A DNA stretch of 64,000 nt from Takashimella koratensis (taxonomy: Eukaryota > Basidiomycota > Tremellomycetes > Trichosporonales > Tetragoniomycetaceae), in assembly GCA_003116875.1 (NCBI GenBank), contig BCKT01000012.1, positions 796,775 through 860,774 of the forward strand. Reading direction: 5' to 3'. Shown here in pieces: positions 1-11,254 of this stretch (position 1 is the stretch's first letter; the number at the start of each line of letters is the position of its first letter). The notes beneath the pieces are model-generated. The model made no database searches. It had not been told where the DNA came from and was given only the letters and a program-made list of their open reading frames with translations. The translations under genes were made by a program, and so were the position numbers.

Positions 1-7
1 AGGGAAA

Positions 8-9
<2 letters not shown>

Positions 10-41
<32 letters not shown>
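10..41. repeat. Poly(G) homopolymer tract
   Basis: An almost uninterrupted run of about 32 G residues lies at the left edge of the window, in the region downstream of the kinase gene. No coding signal surrounds it. Tracts of this length are prone to sequencing and assembly error, so its exact length is uncertain. Confidence 0.85.
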
Positions 42-42
<1 letters not shown>

Positions 43-925
43 GGATGGAGTGAAGGGGCTGGGTGCACGCGGATGGAGCTGCGGCGAGTAAAGGTGTGGG
101 AGTGGGCGTGGGCGAGGAGCGTGCGAGTGAGTGAGTTGATGGGATGGGATGGGTAGGATGTGCTCGACTGCCCAGAGACACCGAGGGAAGGTGTGGTGTT
201 GAAGGAGAGTAGAGTGTACTACTGTGGTCGGTAGGATAGCCTGTAGTAGGAAGCCGATGGATGCACCGTGCACCGTGTAGTGTAGTGTTGTATACCCTGG
301 CAGTGGGAACCAGTACTACTGTACAGTCGGTGGTAATGCAACGCGCCGGTTGAGGCAGTATCATTCAGGGTCCAGATCACCACAGCCAACTCGCCACGTG
401 GTGGGCCACAGCCAGAGGTTTCTATCTACGGGTTACACAGTCACAAGTCGACTAGATCGCGTCGCATCCCCACTCAAACAAGGATGCAGATTGTACAGAG
501 AAGAGAAGAGAGACGAGACGAAGAAGAGAAGGAGAAGAGACGAGGACGAGGGTCAAGAGGAGGAAGAGGACAGACAGGATTGAATAGAGGTGGAGAAGAA
601 ATGGATCACAGCTATGTATGGCTTCTTTTTTTTACCGTAAATCAAAAGTTGCACAAGATATGGATCGGGTCCTACACATAGACAAAAAAAAAAAAAAAGA
701 AGAAGAAGAAGGAGAAGAACACGAACAGGTTCAATGACGAAGACGAAGCAAGGACAGAGCAGATGGCTTTGGGATCTCGGTCAATTCCAGAGTGCTGCTT
801 GCGGTAACCGTCACATTGTATCGCCTGATGAGCTCATATTCCATATCGATTTAAGCCTCGATCAGAGCGCTCGATATAGAAACGAGCCGAGCCGAGTCGT
901 CGATTCCAAGTCCGTTACTCTGCGG
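42..925. other. Region 3' of the kinase gene, no gene seen
   Basis: This stretch holds purine-rich low-complexity sequence (about 510-600 GA-rich; an A-tract near 683-698 followed by AAG/GAA repeats). The short reading frames here are compositional and show no conserved motif. It probably contains the 3' untranslated region of the minus-strand kinase gene, whose stop is at 926-928. A CACGTG hexamer occurs near 396. Confidence 0.6.
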
Positions 926-3365
926 TTAATACCGCCCAACCGACTCGCCAAGCGGAGACACGCTCCATGAGAATCCCTCGCTGTAACAAACTCGTCAGTG
1001 ACAGTTTACCGCGCCTTGACAGTCAAGACCCGCCCCCAAAAGAGAGAACTGAGCGATACTCACAATTGCTGCTGAACCGTTTGAGAGAGGTGCGAGTCTG
1101 CGACTACCGAATCGAGCGGGACTTCACTTGTGAATTCTTCATCAAAGTTAGAAGTATCGATTGCGCTCGCCTGGGTTCGTGTCAGTCTAAACTCTCCAGC
1201 TAAAACTTCCACGCGCTGTTGGATGAGGGGAGGAAGTGGGTTTACACTTGATCGACTCAAGAACTCACCACTGCAGGTTTGAACGGCGGTTGAATCTTCT
1301 TCTCCAATAGTTTTTTCCAATCGATATGTCGAGCAAAGAATGGATGATCCTTGATCTCTTGAGCTCCGTTAACACCCAATCGACGAGCCGGGTCTCGGTC
1401 GAGCAAGCGGATAAGCAAAGACCGAGCTTCGGAGCCGACTTCTTCGGGGAATCGGAGTGGATCAGACAGGATTTTACGATACATCTCGTTGGTATTTTCG
1501 TCGTAGAACGGTGGGAGGCCAGTGAGCTAGAGGAGCAGGTCAGGTGTTAGCGAGTCGGTCTTCGAAAAGATATGGAGGTCGTGGGGTAGGAAAATGTTTA
1601 TGGTTGCAGGGTGATGTAAGTCTTGTCAACTTACCATTTCGTAAAGCAACACGCCCAGGGTCCACCAATCGACACACTTGGTGTAGCCGTGGCCCGAAAG
1701 GAGCTCGGGGGCGAGATACTCTGGTGTCCCGCAGAATGTATTTGTCGTCTCCGATTCCGACATGTTCAACTTACACAGACCGAAATCACACAACGCAATA
1801 TGTCCCGTGTAATCGAGCAAGATGTTCTCTGGTTTGAGGTCGCGGTAGACAACGTTGAAACCGTGAAGGTGTTCCAGAGCGAGCAAAAGTTCTGCTGCGT
1901 AGAACCTTGATCGAGTCTCGTTGAACTTGCCCTCTCGCTGGAGGTGGTGGAACAGTTCACCACCGTTGACGAATGCCAAGACGAGGTAGAGTTTTTCCTT
2001 GGATTGGAAAGAGAATTTGAGAGGGACGATGAACGGGTTGTTCACTTGAGCGAGGACGGTACGCTCAGCGAGGGTATGGGTCACCTCAGATCGAGAGACA
2101 ATGTGAGCCTTTCGAATGGTTTTCAAGGCGTAAATTCGCATCGTATCGCGTTTACGAACTTGCATGACTTTGCCGAAACTGCCCTTGCCGATGACTTTGA
2201 GGAGCTCAAAGCTGTCGATGGTGAGAGGTTGGCCCTGCGCGGGTTTGAACGAAACTTGAACGTGGATCGCGCCAGAACCGCCACCGATCGTGATCCACTC
2301 GTCCATGAGGCGCTATTCAGTTCGAGGAGAGAGAATCAAGCAGCGAGGAGGCACAAATCGAATAATCCGTCAGCTTCCAAGTTGATCACTCAATTTTCTT
2401 GTCCGTACCCAACTCACGCCAGTCTCGAGGTCGGGAGTAAACCTGATTCCACCGAGGCAGAGATCACTATTCCCCATATCTGCTCCTCGCTGTCCTGCAC
2501 CATCCGCCCCATTCTCTCCTTCCCCGGGGGCCCTCTGGACCGCCGAGCTCGGCTGACTCGCACGGAGGTACGCCATGACGCTAATCTCGCTCCTCCTACT
2601 GACGTCAAAAGTCGCGCTGTACATCCACACCGGGTTGGCGAGGTCACCTCCGAGGGCGTCGACGAGGACTTCGTTCTTGTCGAACTCGAGAACGACGTAG
2701 GGGAGCCACCAGAGTTGCTTGCGCTGCAGGCTGTCGCGGTTCGCCCGGGGGTTGGTGGTCACGCGCGGAGAGGATGAGAGCTGCGCAGCGAGTGCCGAGG
2801 CAGGGTGGGAAGCGAGGGCGTGCGCGACCGGGTCGGGAACAGGCACTGCATGTAGGGAGCGTCAAGGGTTGAGTGGGGTTTAGAAAGTAGCAGGGGGGAA
2901 GGAGGATCAGTCAGCAAATGCGACGGGTGAGACGGAGTGCCAAGGATTGAGATGAGAACCGGGGCGCGCCCGGGCGCCGGGGAGTAGGGAGTATCCCCAC
3001 GGGCCGGGCGGAACTGCACGGCAGAGGGATGCCCCGGGAGGGGGCACAACGGACATTGAGACCACGTAGGGAAGAAGTCGCATGAAGCAAGGAGGTTGGA
3101 ACAGGGGAGAAGAAACGCAGTACGCACCGCCTTGGGGCAGACTGAGCCCCTTACCCGCCGTCACGCGAATCTTGAGCATCCCACTCCTGGCCACTGGCGG
3201 ACCGGTCGTCGCGCCATTATTGGGACTGACCGACGTGCTTCCCGGGTTGGGGTTGCCCGGTGTCGGTGTGGTCGAGCGAGAGGTCGTTCCCGAATTGGAA
3301 GGGGTCGAACTGTGCGATTTGAGAAGAGATGACTCTTTGAGCTTTTTCGTAAGTTTCCACGACAT
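926..3365 (-). CDS. YPK1: AGC serine/threonine protein kinase, Ypk1/SGK type
   Basis: TORC2-controlled AGC kinase; in yeasts Ypk kinases regulate sphingolipid synthesis, membrane stress and actin. Six exons join in phase: 3365-3128, 2845-2418, 2312-1635, 1526-1269, 1170-1064 and 980-926, giving about 587 residues. The N-terminus is Ser/Thr/Pro-rich, followed by a C2-like region (from GMLKIRVTAGKG to about residue 220). The kinase domain has the glycine loop GKGSFGKV, catalytic lysine in YALKTIRK, YRDLKPEN, DFGLCK and the activation loop TFCGTPEYLAPE, whose Thr is the expected PDK1 site. The C-terminal tail ends with hydrophobic motif FEGFSW, the usual TORC2 target. The start at MSWKLTKKLKES matches Ypk-like N-termini. 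It diverges from SAP18 across about 720 bases. Identity to the Ypk family is clear; the last small exon (980-926) rests on phase and the motif alone. Confidence 0.93.
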
Positions 3366-3787
3366 GATGTGTGGGCGCGTAGTAGTGATCGGGGCAAGTA
3401 TGAGTGGGTCAAAGAGAAGAAGAGAGGAGTGTATGCCGGAAGTGGGTGGACGAGAGAGGGGTTGAGACGTTGAAATGTGGGTACTGCCGGGCGGTGTGAG
3501 TGACTACGAATCAATGAGACGAGACGAGGCACGCGTAGATGGTCGCCTGGATTGGATGGGACGGGGTTGGTAATCACTCCACTTGTCGTCGTTTGTGCTC
3601 AAGCGGCGAGCTGTGGGTGTGGGTAGTAGGATGTACGGTGAGGAGTGGTGGAGAGTAGCAAGAGGGTGAACGGGGTCGATGGGGTTGAGGATGTTGTAGA
3701 GAGACGAAAGATGAAATAGACCGACTGGGACGACGACGACGACGACGTTGGATGGATGCTGATGCTGCAATGCATTACCCCACGACC

Positions 3788-3831
<44 letters not shown>

Positions 3832-4084
3832 ACTGACGGCAACGGCGCCCGGGCCTACTGTCCTGCCCTAATCCCCTGCCCCCACGCCTACCGCTTTCCG
3901 CGGAACCAAAATATACACCCTGCGGCCTTGGTTCGGTTCTGCTTTCCCACGGTGGACCACGCCTTCCCACCCTAGAGCTTTCGTCAATGTCAATTGTCGT
4001 GCTCGACTGGCGATTGTCTAGAATCATCTAACCCCTCTACGCCCACGTCCACGTCCAACGCTCAGTCCACCAGTCCCAGCTACC
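3366..4084. promoter_or_regulatory. Divergent intergenic region YPK1/SAP18 with a CA microsatellite
   Basis: The region separates two divergent start codons (YPK1 at 3365, SAP18 at 4085) and must hold both promoters. It carries a CA dinucleotide tract at about 3798-3829, a GAC/GTC triplet tract at about 3731-3746 and CT-rich sequence just before the SAP18 start, as is common in fungal core promoters. No TATA box was assigned with confidence. Confidence 0.6.
3798..3829. repeat. (CA)n microsatellite
   Basis: About 16 perfect CA units lie in the divergent YPK1/SAP18 promoter region, preceded by CCCACCCACCCA-type sequence. Confidence 0.9.
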
Positions 4085-5327
4085 ATGTCCCCGTCCAGGT
4101 CTCGCTCCAGATCGGGTTCTCGGTCCGCTTCGCCCCCTCGCAAAGCATCCACCTCCGACCTTGACCCGGATGTACGTCTTCCCTCTTCCTTGCCTTTTCC
4201 TTTGCCCAGCCGTCCCTCTCTTTTCATCCAGCCTCAACTACCATTCTCTCTTTGCCTTATCGTACTGACCAAACCAACAGGCATGCCCATTCCTCATCCG
4301 TGTGTTCGTCACCAAAGGTCGACACACACCCATGGCTGATTTCGAAGCGGCCAAGTTCCCTCTTCGTGACGAGTGGCAAGTGTACGGCTGGTGAGTAGGC
4401 TCCTACCACTACCCAGACATGCTTTGACCAGTCACCCTCTATACCTCCTTCCCCAATATCATCCACGCTTACGAGATATCTCCTATCCCTTTCTAACCTA
4501 GGCGCCACTCCACTCCTTCTTCCTTGATCCGACTCATGTACCCTACTCTCCCATCCAACTGGCGTTCCCCACAAGCCCGTTACGCATTTCGCCACATCTA
4601 CGTCGACGCCTCGTCCCGGGGGTTGTACCGACACAAAGACTTGATCTCCTTCTCTGGTCGCGATATCCTCAACTCGGCACCTTCTTCGTCTCTCTTCACT
4701 GCGGCGGGTCACGCCGATGCTGATGGGGACGTCGCAATGGACAAGGTGGATAAGATGGATAGGGCGCTAGGAGAAGGAGGAGGGGAAGTAGGTGGGAAGA
4801 GTAAATTGGATGAAGAGGAGAAGACTCTAGATGAGTATGGGTTCGTCACGGGGGATCTACTGAGTGTGAGTTTGCACGTGCCCGAGCCGAGGGCGAGAGC
4901 GGCAGCGACAGGCGGAACCGCGGCGCCGGTGGTGGGAAGGGCGGGAGCAGCAGTGGTGGGAGGTGGGGGCGGACCGGGTGGGGCAAGGCCGTTTGGGTGG
5001 GACGAGAGGAAAGAGCGAGACGGGGAAAGGGGCGCAGGAGCCATAGGTGGACACTGGGCAAGAGGTCAGCCCTTGCCCCCGGCGTCGAATCGGCGCGACG
5101 GGCCAAGCGGGAGCTGGAGAGGTGGAGCAGGCGGTGGAGGCAGGCCAGGTGGAGGGATTGGGGGAGGGCCAGGTGGGTTCGGGATAAGAGGCGCTGGGAA
5201 GAGAGGGTCACCGGATCGAAGAGATGGAGGGAGGGAAGAGAGGGAGAGGTCTGGAATGGGGAGGGACAGGCGAGAGAGAAGTCCAGAGAGAGCGGGGAGA
5301 GGAGGTGATAGTTGGAGTCGAAGGTAA
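4085..5327 (+). CDS. SAP18: SAP18-like Sin3/splicing-associated protein with RG-rich tail
   Basis: SAP18 is a ubiquitin-fold protein of the Sin3 histone deacetylase complex and of the ASAP/PSAP splicing complexes. Three exons join in phase: 4085-4171, 4281-4390 and 4502-5327, giving 340 residues. The start encodes a short RS-rich stretch (MSPSRSRSRSGS). The SAP18 core follows from about residue 30 (ACPFLIRVFVTKG, FEAAKFPLRDEWQVYGW, STPSSLIRLMYPTLP, ARYAFRHIYVD, DEYGFVTGDLLSVSLH). The core is interrupted by a loop of roughly 55 residues rich in Asp/Gly/Lys. The last third is Gly/Arg-rich (GGxGG and RERSG blocks), longer than in animal SAP18 (about 150-170 residues) and suited to RNA binding. 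It shares a divergent promoter with YPK1 and is convergent with the coiled-coil gene at 5610. Confidence 0.92.
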
Positions 5328-5609
5328 ATTCAGTTTCCCGATCTGAGAACAAGAAGGAGATGATATGAAGAACCATGCAACAATATGCTATATCACAACA
5401 ACAACAAAGAACTACAAGTATAGAATCGAATGCGACTAGCTCTATGTACATTGTCGACTCAAGCTCCGCCAAAAATTGGGTACCTGCTCCAACCTTACGC
5501 AACTTCGTCAATGTACAATGATACTTTTCATTCAATAACCCCTCCCTTGCCTCGACCTCGGCTAGACCACGTCGTCATCGCGACGGTCATCTGGGCGCAA
5601 AATACGGAG

Positions 5610-6659
5610 TCACGCCTCCCCCGCCCCAACATCTGCGGATGGTGCGGTAGCACTCATCGTGACTTGAAACTGGCCACCAAGGGCCGCGTAGATGGCGTTC
5701 ACCAGGGTGCCCTTACGGACACCAGCTGGCACGGCGAGCTTGAGGTGGGCTGCCCAGAGCGCCAAGGTGTCGACCGTCATCGACTGCAGATGGGTCGCGC
5801 TTCGGATGACTTGGCAGGACTGATGGGCAGAATAAAGTCAGAGAAGGGTCTGGAAGGAACCGATGGAGTCGATTGGTGTTGTCACTCACCGCTGGCACTC
5901 CCTCTGGCCAATCACCAGGACGGAGAGGAACAAGATTCGCCCCGACGATCGACAAAGCTCGGTTGGTCGCCTGCAAGACAACATGTTGTTAGTGAAAAGA
6001 TTATGGCACAGTTCGGTTAGATCGGCAAGATGGTGTGCCTCGACTGACCTGGTTCTGGAGCGCTTGAACATCTCCGCCCAAAGTGGTGAGTTTGGTGTCG
6101 ATCCCATCCACGCGCGTCTCGAGCCTGTCTATGCGCTTGTTGAAGTCCTCGCCGATCTTTTTGACCTCGTTTTGCAGTTGAATGAGTTGGGTCCCAATTG
6201 CATCGACACGGCTGAAGAGCCGAGCAAGCGTTTCGCGCAGTTCGGCCTGTGGTCTGCTTAGCTTGACAAAACGTCTATCACGCAGAGTCAAATGACTTAC
6301 GCGCTCGTTCCTTTCGAGCCGACCTTCCTCTGCGCCCTCGAGGCCGGAAACGAGAGCATCCGCTACAATCAAGGTGAGAGGCAATCCCATTTGAAAACAA
6401 CCCAGAGATAGCTATATAACAGATGGAGCCAAGCTTTGGAATAAGGACACTCACTCGACGCAAGGGACACCTGCCGGTAATACAGATGGACTTGGGTTTT
6501 CACCTCAGGCGTCGCGTCCGATTCCAAAATCGCCCTTGAGAGGTTGTCAAGCATACGCAGCTCCTCAGTCGGGACAGGAATCGGTACATGGTGCCTATAA
6601 GGCTCCAAAGATGGATATGCACCAAAAAGGGGATGAGCGGTGAAAGCCTCAGGGAGCAT
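5610..6659 (-). CDS. Unrecognised coiled-coil protein with SAP-like C-terminal motif
   Basis: I do not recognise this family. Five exons join in phase: 6659-6455, 6362-6301, 6246-6049, 5970-5890 and 5819-5610, giving 251 residues. The N-terminus (LPEAFTAHPLFG, then helical MLDNLSRAILES) precedes a strongly heptad-like coiled coil at about residues 90-155 (LFSRVDAIGTQLIQLQNEV, RIDRLETRVDGIDTKL). The C-terminal 70 residues contain a helix-extended-helix pattern (LALWAAHLKLAVPAGVRKG followed by LVNAIYAAL) like SAP or LEM motifs. The start at 6659 was chosen because the next in-frame ATG upstream (6797) would run through the divergent promoter and almost reach ARP6. The spliced model lacks a signal peptide or membrane segment. 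A nuclear, DNA- or chromatin-associated role is only an inference from the SAP-like motif. Confidence 0.75.
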
Positions 6660-6813
6660 GGTAGGCGATGTGGACGTGGTCAACTGTTTAGATCCAACAG
6701 TCCAACGTTCCCAAAACCGGTCACGTGACCATGTTCTGACCACCCGTCTGTCACTGTTGGTTGATTGTTGATTGACGCTCGCATTGGTCATGTTCACACC
6801 TCTCCCAAACCAA
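6660..6813. promoter_or_regulatory. Compact divergent promoter with a 12-bp CACGTG palindrome
   Basis: Only 154 bases separate the start codons of the coiled-coil gene and ARP6. Near the middle lies GGTCACGTGACC (6719-6730), a perfect 12-base palindrome around a CACGTG E-box, the type of site bound by bHLH factors such as Cbf1 or USF relatives. Its central placement suggests that it may serve both genes. A second copy of the inner GTCACGTGAC occurs at 37098-37107. Confidence 0.6.
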
Positions 6814-8941
6814 ATGCCCGTGCTTATCCTCGAGAATGGCGCCTACACCATCAAAGCTGGCTTTGCGCATAGCGACGACGAACCTCGACTCATTCCGAAT
6901 TCGATCGCGAGGTTGAGGTCGTCGGATAAGAAAGTGTACGTTGCGGATGAAATCGAAGGAGCGAGGGATTTATCGGGGATAGCATATCGGCGACCATTTG
7001 AGAAGGTGAGTGACCTTGACCGATAATGAGGGGGCAAGTGCGGGGCTCGAATTGGTTGAGCTCAGTGGGGATTAATCTCGAGCCGGGGTGTGCTGACGGT
7101 TTCAGGGGATGCTGGTCAATTGGGACGCTGAGAAGATCATCTGGGACAGAATCTTTTCTCCAGCGGTCCTTAACGTGAGTACACCCCACTCGTTGCACAT
7201 TGATACTCAAGTAGACCCGGCTACAGGTGAACCCGCAGGAGACGTCGTTACTAGTTACCGAGCCTTACTTCAACCTGCCCAATATCGCAGAGACGTATGA
7301 CCAGATGGTCTTTGAGGAGTGGGAGTTTGCAAGTTACTTTCGTACAACGCGTGAGTCCCTCTTCACGTCCTCGCTTCCACCTAGCCCACTCTAAGCCTGC
7401 ATCACTATACATCCATTTACGTACCCAGCTGCCGCGCTCGTACCCTATGGTGGCCTCTTCACAAGCGACGACGACGCCCCTCCCGAATGCCTTATCATAA
7501 TCGACATCGGCTACTCATTCACCCACGTCCTCCCCCTCCGCGCTGGCGAGATCCTCTGGCCCCACGTTAAACGTATCGACATTGGTGGGAAACTTCTCAC
7601 CAATCACCTTAAACACCTCATCTCGTTCAGGCAGTGGAATGTACTTGATCAGACGTATGTGGTTAATGCGGTTCGAGAAGCGTGTGGGTACGTCTCTATG
7701 GACTGGAAAGGGGATCTGGAAAAGTGCAAGTGAGTGAACAGCGCTCTTTAGGGTAAGGGATGATCAGGTGTTGATATGGTTTCATGTAGAGCGGATCCAA
7801 GAGACAACCCAATCGTACAGGAATACGTTCTTCCAGACTTTTCGGCAAAGTCAACCTCTCGTACAGGATACATTCGATCATGTCCCAACGCCGTCGCGTC
7901 TTCCTCTTCCACCGATGCGGCTGGGGATCAAGGGAACGGGAAGAGCGGACCTTCGGGGTCTGGTAAATCGGCTCATAGACAAACGAACGGAGATGATGAG
8001 GAGCAAGTGCTTCTGATGGGTAACGAGCGGTTCTCGGGTCCAGAACTACTGTTCCACCCTTCAGATATAGGCAAGTTAAACTTCTCCTACCCTTCCTACT
8101 CTTCTCACCTCTTAATCTAATCCTTGCTCGCTGCTGACAAATCTCGATCGCGGGATGGGGAACAGGTCTGAAACAGTCCGGGTTGCCAGAAACGATCGCA
8201 CATGTCATTGCGCAGATGCCGCCGGAACTACAGGGAATGTTTTGGGCGAATATAGGGATAACAGGAGGATTGGGGAATATCGATGGGCTCGGGGAGAGAT
8301 TGTGAGTTGGTATTTGGAGGTGAAATGGAGAGTTTGCGCTAGGGGTTAAAGGTGGATTGGGAGATAGAGATGGGCTGATGTTGGTTTAGAGAAAGAGATC
8401 TACGCGCGCTGTGTCCCGTGCACTACGAGGTTGGAATTTTCGAAGCATACGAGTGAGTCGCCGTGTCTTGATAAGTCGTGGTATGTGTTGACGGGGAAAT
8501 CTTCCTACCCTTTCTCACTTGCATCTCACCACACTCAACCGTCTCAGTCCCGCCACAATACCGTACCACGCCGCTCAAGCCCTTACTTCATCCGAGCACT
8601 ATCTCCCTACCTACCCTATCACTCGCTCCGAGTACCTTGAATCCGGCTCCTCTGCGTGCCGCCGGCGCTTCGGTGGACCAGCTTACAACGTCCAACCTCC
8701 TGGGTTCGTCTCGACCGGGGTTGGGGAAGACGGAAGTGATGGGCTGAGCGATGACGAGAGGGAGAGGAGGTATGCGATGGGATTAGGGGATAAACCGGTC
8801 CCGAGGGGGAAGAAGGGAGCAGGAGGTGGTGGGAAGAGGAAAGGAGAGGAGGAAGAGGTCACGAGTGGGAATTGGGGAGGGAGGAGGAGAAGGGCCGGGG
8901 GAATGGGAATAGGGATGGGGATGCGGATGTTGGGGAGGTGA
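6814..8941 (+). CDS. ARP6: Actin-related protein 6, SWR1/INO80-family chromatin complex subunit
   Basis: Arp6 is a nuclear actin-related protein that, with Swc6, anchors the H2A.Z-depositing SWR1 complex. Eight exons join in phase: 6814-7005, 7106-7174, 7227-7350, 7429-7729, 7790-8070, 8166-8301, 8390-8452 and 8548-8941, giving 519 residues. Family marks are the N-terminal [129 protein letters not shown] and a late SEYLESGS block. It is longer than typical Arp6 (about 400-440) because of a Ser/Gly-rich insertion of about 30 residues near residue 260 and a Gly/Arg/Met-rich tail. The start at 6814 matches the family; an in-frame ATG at 6772 would add 14 residues. The intron after 8070 begins with GC. 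Confidence 0.94.
8071..8165 (+). other. GC-AG intron in ARP6
   Basis: The exon ends ...GATATAG and the next bases are GCAAGT; the acceptor is AACAG before GTCTGAAACAG. Only this junction keeps the frame (D-I-G-L-K-Q). Using the nearby GT two codons later shifts the frame. GC-AG introns are a known minor spliceosomal class and keep an otherwise consensus donor, as here. Confidence 0.75.
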
Positions 8942-9252
8942 GTGGGGGGAGTAAGGGTAATGTGGGGGGCTAGGATCTACTGCTTGGTCTGTGTATAATA
9001 TGGTTGTAGTTGTGGTCTGATTGCATAAGATATGAAGAGGGACAGATATGCAAAGGAGACAGAGAGCAGAGAGAGGGGGTAAAGTCATGTCTCAGCGGTA
9101 GGGAGAGGCCATGATCGTTCATCTGCCTCGCCTGATTCGCCACGTGTGGGAATAGGAGCAGGGCGGAAGCAAATGAAATGACGCCAACGGTATTCAATTC
9201 AGTTTCATCGCGCTGGAACTAGAACCTAGAAGGTCGATTACATGCCACGCAC

Positions 9253-9284
<32 letters not shown>

Positions 9285-9816
9285 CCTCCTACCCAGCTGA
9301 CCTTGCTAGTGCTTGACCTCACCGCTCTTCCCACCTCTCCACCTACCACCACACCACCCACCACACCAGGACACTCGACTGCTCTCTGTCCACCTATCCG
9401 CATCACCCCGCACATCACCTGCTCACTTCCACATCCCCTTACCCACTCTTCACTGGCCCGCTCTAGATCCAGCGGCAGCCTGACCATTCTGTTTCCGCTC
9501 CTCTCCGGCCCCGCTCTTCCTTTCTAGCCGCACGCGTTTCCGACCCCACTCCACCCACTTGTCCTTTCCACACTTGCACCTGACTCTATCTCTCTCTCTT
9601 TCCACTCCATCCACCCACTGCCGCTCCTTGCATCTTGCCTCCTTTCCACCTTCCTCTCCATTGACACCCACCCCTACCGACACCGACCACCACCCCACTT
9701 CGTCATCGTCTTTCTCAACCCGATCACGTTTCTCGCCGCTTCCCCGACGACACCTTACTGGCTCCTCTCCTCATCTTCCTTTCCTTCCACTCCCACCCAC
9801 CCACCCAGTGCTCAGC
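8942..9816 (+). promoter_or_regulatory. ARP6 3' region and SURF4 promoter/leader
   Basis: No gene is seen. The first half is purine-rich and probably holds the ARP6 3' untranslated region. From about 9310 to the SURF4 start the plus strand is strongly CT-rich (CTCTCTCT near 9591-9600, CCCACCCACCCAC just before the start), typical of fungal core promoters and leaders. A CA tract of about 14 units lies at 9257-9284. Confidence 0.55.
9257..9284. repeat. (CA)n microsatellite
   Basis: About 14 CA units lie in the SURF4 upstream region, following ACGCACACGCATT. Confidence 0.85.
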
Positions 9817-11254
9817 ATGTCCGCGACCCAGCGTATCCACCTCAACCCCAACCGCGCACCCGGCGCTCCCGCACCTATGATGATGGGCCAGACCTACACG
9901 CCTGACCCGATCAACCGCGGTCCCTCCCCAGGGATGGGATACACCAAATCGGAGAACGAATATATCGCCAAGATTCAAGAAATCAGTAGCAAAGCTGAAG
10001 ATTATATCGAGGCCTACACGCAGCCGATCAGGCCGTACGTCCCCGCCCTCGCGAGATTCCTCATCGTCGTCACGTTCCTTGAAGGTGAGCACGGGCAGAG
10101 CGAAGGGCGAAGAGTTTTAGGTGGATGGAGGTGCTGATGACAATAGATGCGTTGAGGATCATGACCCAATGGTCAGACCAGCTATGGTACCTCCAGAAGT
10201 AAGTCTTTCACCCTTTCACTCCCACACGTGCTTCGCGTGGTTGTACCGCTGCAAGTCGCAAGACTGTCGTCCAATCGTAACCTGTCGACTGACCTTTTTC
10301 CTTCCTACAGGCACAGGAAGATCTGGTGGGGTGTCAGCCACACTTTCCTCCTCGTCAACGTCCTCGTTAGTATCTCTGCTCAGCTGCAAATGAGGCGCCT
10401 GCTCTAAGCTGACCCCCCAGGCTATGCTCGCCGGCTCGTTTGGAGTCATCACCAAGCGGTACCCGGAGTACTCGGTCTTCGCCCTCCTCGGCGTTGTCAT
10501 TGCCCAGGGTGAGCCATGTGTAGCCGATGATCGAAGGGCAGAGAATATCAGCAAAGCATGGTTGCATGATTTCGGACAGACTGGAAAGATCAACCGATAG
10601 CTGGAATGGAGAGAACACACAGCTGACGTTCATTTCCCCTCAGGCATCGGATACGGACTCCTCTTTGACCTCTCGTTCTTCCTTCGCAACTTGAGTGTCA
10701 TCGGTGGCCTCCTCATGGTCCTCTCCGACTCGCTGCAGAACAGGAAGCGTCTTTTTGCCGGTCTCCCCTCGCTCAGCGAGACCGACCGCCGCAAGTAGTA
10801 AGTGGCCTCAGTGACTCTCTGAGCTCTCTTGATCGAGGAAACCCGTCTTTCGACTCTCAAGCTTGTGTCTGTTGTTGCTGAAACGACACCTACTAACCCT
10901 CAACTCAGCTTCCAGCTGGCTGGCCGAATCCTCCTCATCTTCCTCTTCATCGGTTTCGTCCTCCAGGGCAACTGGTCCTTTGCTCGTGTTCTCGTCTCCA
11001 TCGTCGGTCTTGGCGCCTGCATCATGGTCGCTGTCGGCTTCAAAGCCAAGTGGTCTGCTTCATTCCTGGTCACGCTCCTCAGCGTCTTCAACGTCTTCAT
11101 TAACAATTGGTGGTCGGTTCATGCGGCGCACCCGCAACGCGATTTCCTCAAGTACGATTTCTTCCAGACTTTGTCAATCGTAGGGGGTTTGTTGTTGCTC
11201 GTGAACATGGGGCCGGGTGGGATCTCGGTCGATGAGAAGAAGAAGGTCTATTAA
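9817..11254 (+). CDS. ERV29: SURF4/Erv29 family ER-Golgi cargo receptor
   Basis: Erv29/SURF4 proteins are polytopic membrane receptors that load soluble secretory cargo into COPII vesicles at the ER. Six exons join in phase: 9817-10084, 10147-10198, 10311-10365, 10421-10508, 10644-10797 and 10909-11254, giving 320 residues. The N-terminus is cytosolic and Pro-rich; the family core begins at YIEAYTQPIRPYVPALARF and includes FLEDALRIMTQWSDQLWYL, GYGLLFDLSFFLRNLSVIG, AGRILLIFLFIGFV, VGFKAKWSASFLV and KYDFFQTLSIVGGLLLLV, with about seven hydrophobic segments. The C-terminus is KKKVY, a KKXX di-lysine signal for COPI retrieval to the ER, as the family requires. The start at 9817 gives the first family-like methionine; an in-frame ATG at 9559 lies in CT-rich leader sequence. 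Length matches the family. Confidence 0.95.

Noticed and set aside
1..60. Poly(G) at the left edge as a possible telomere or transposon tail.
   Set aside because: There is no telomeric repeat unit or terminal inverted repeat, and gene-containing sequence continues directly. A simple homopolymer is the plainest reading.
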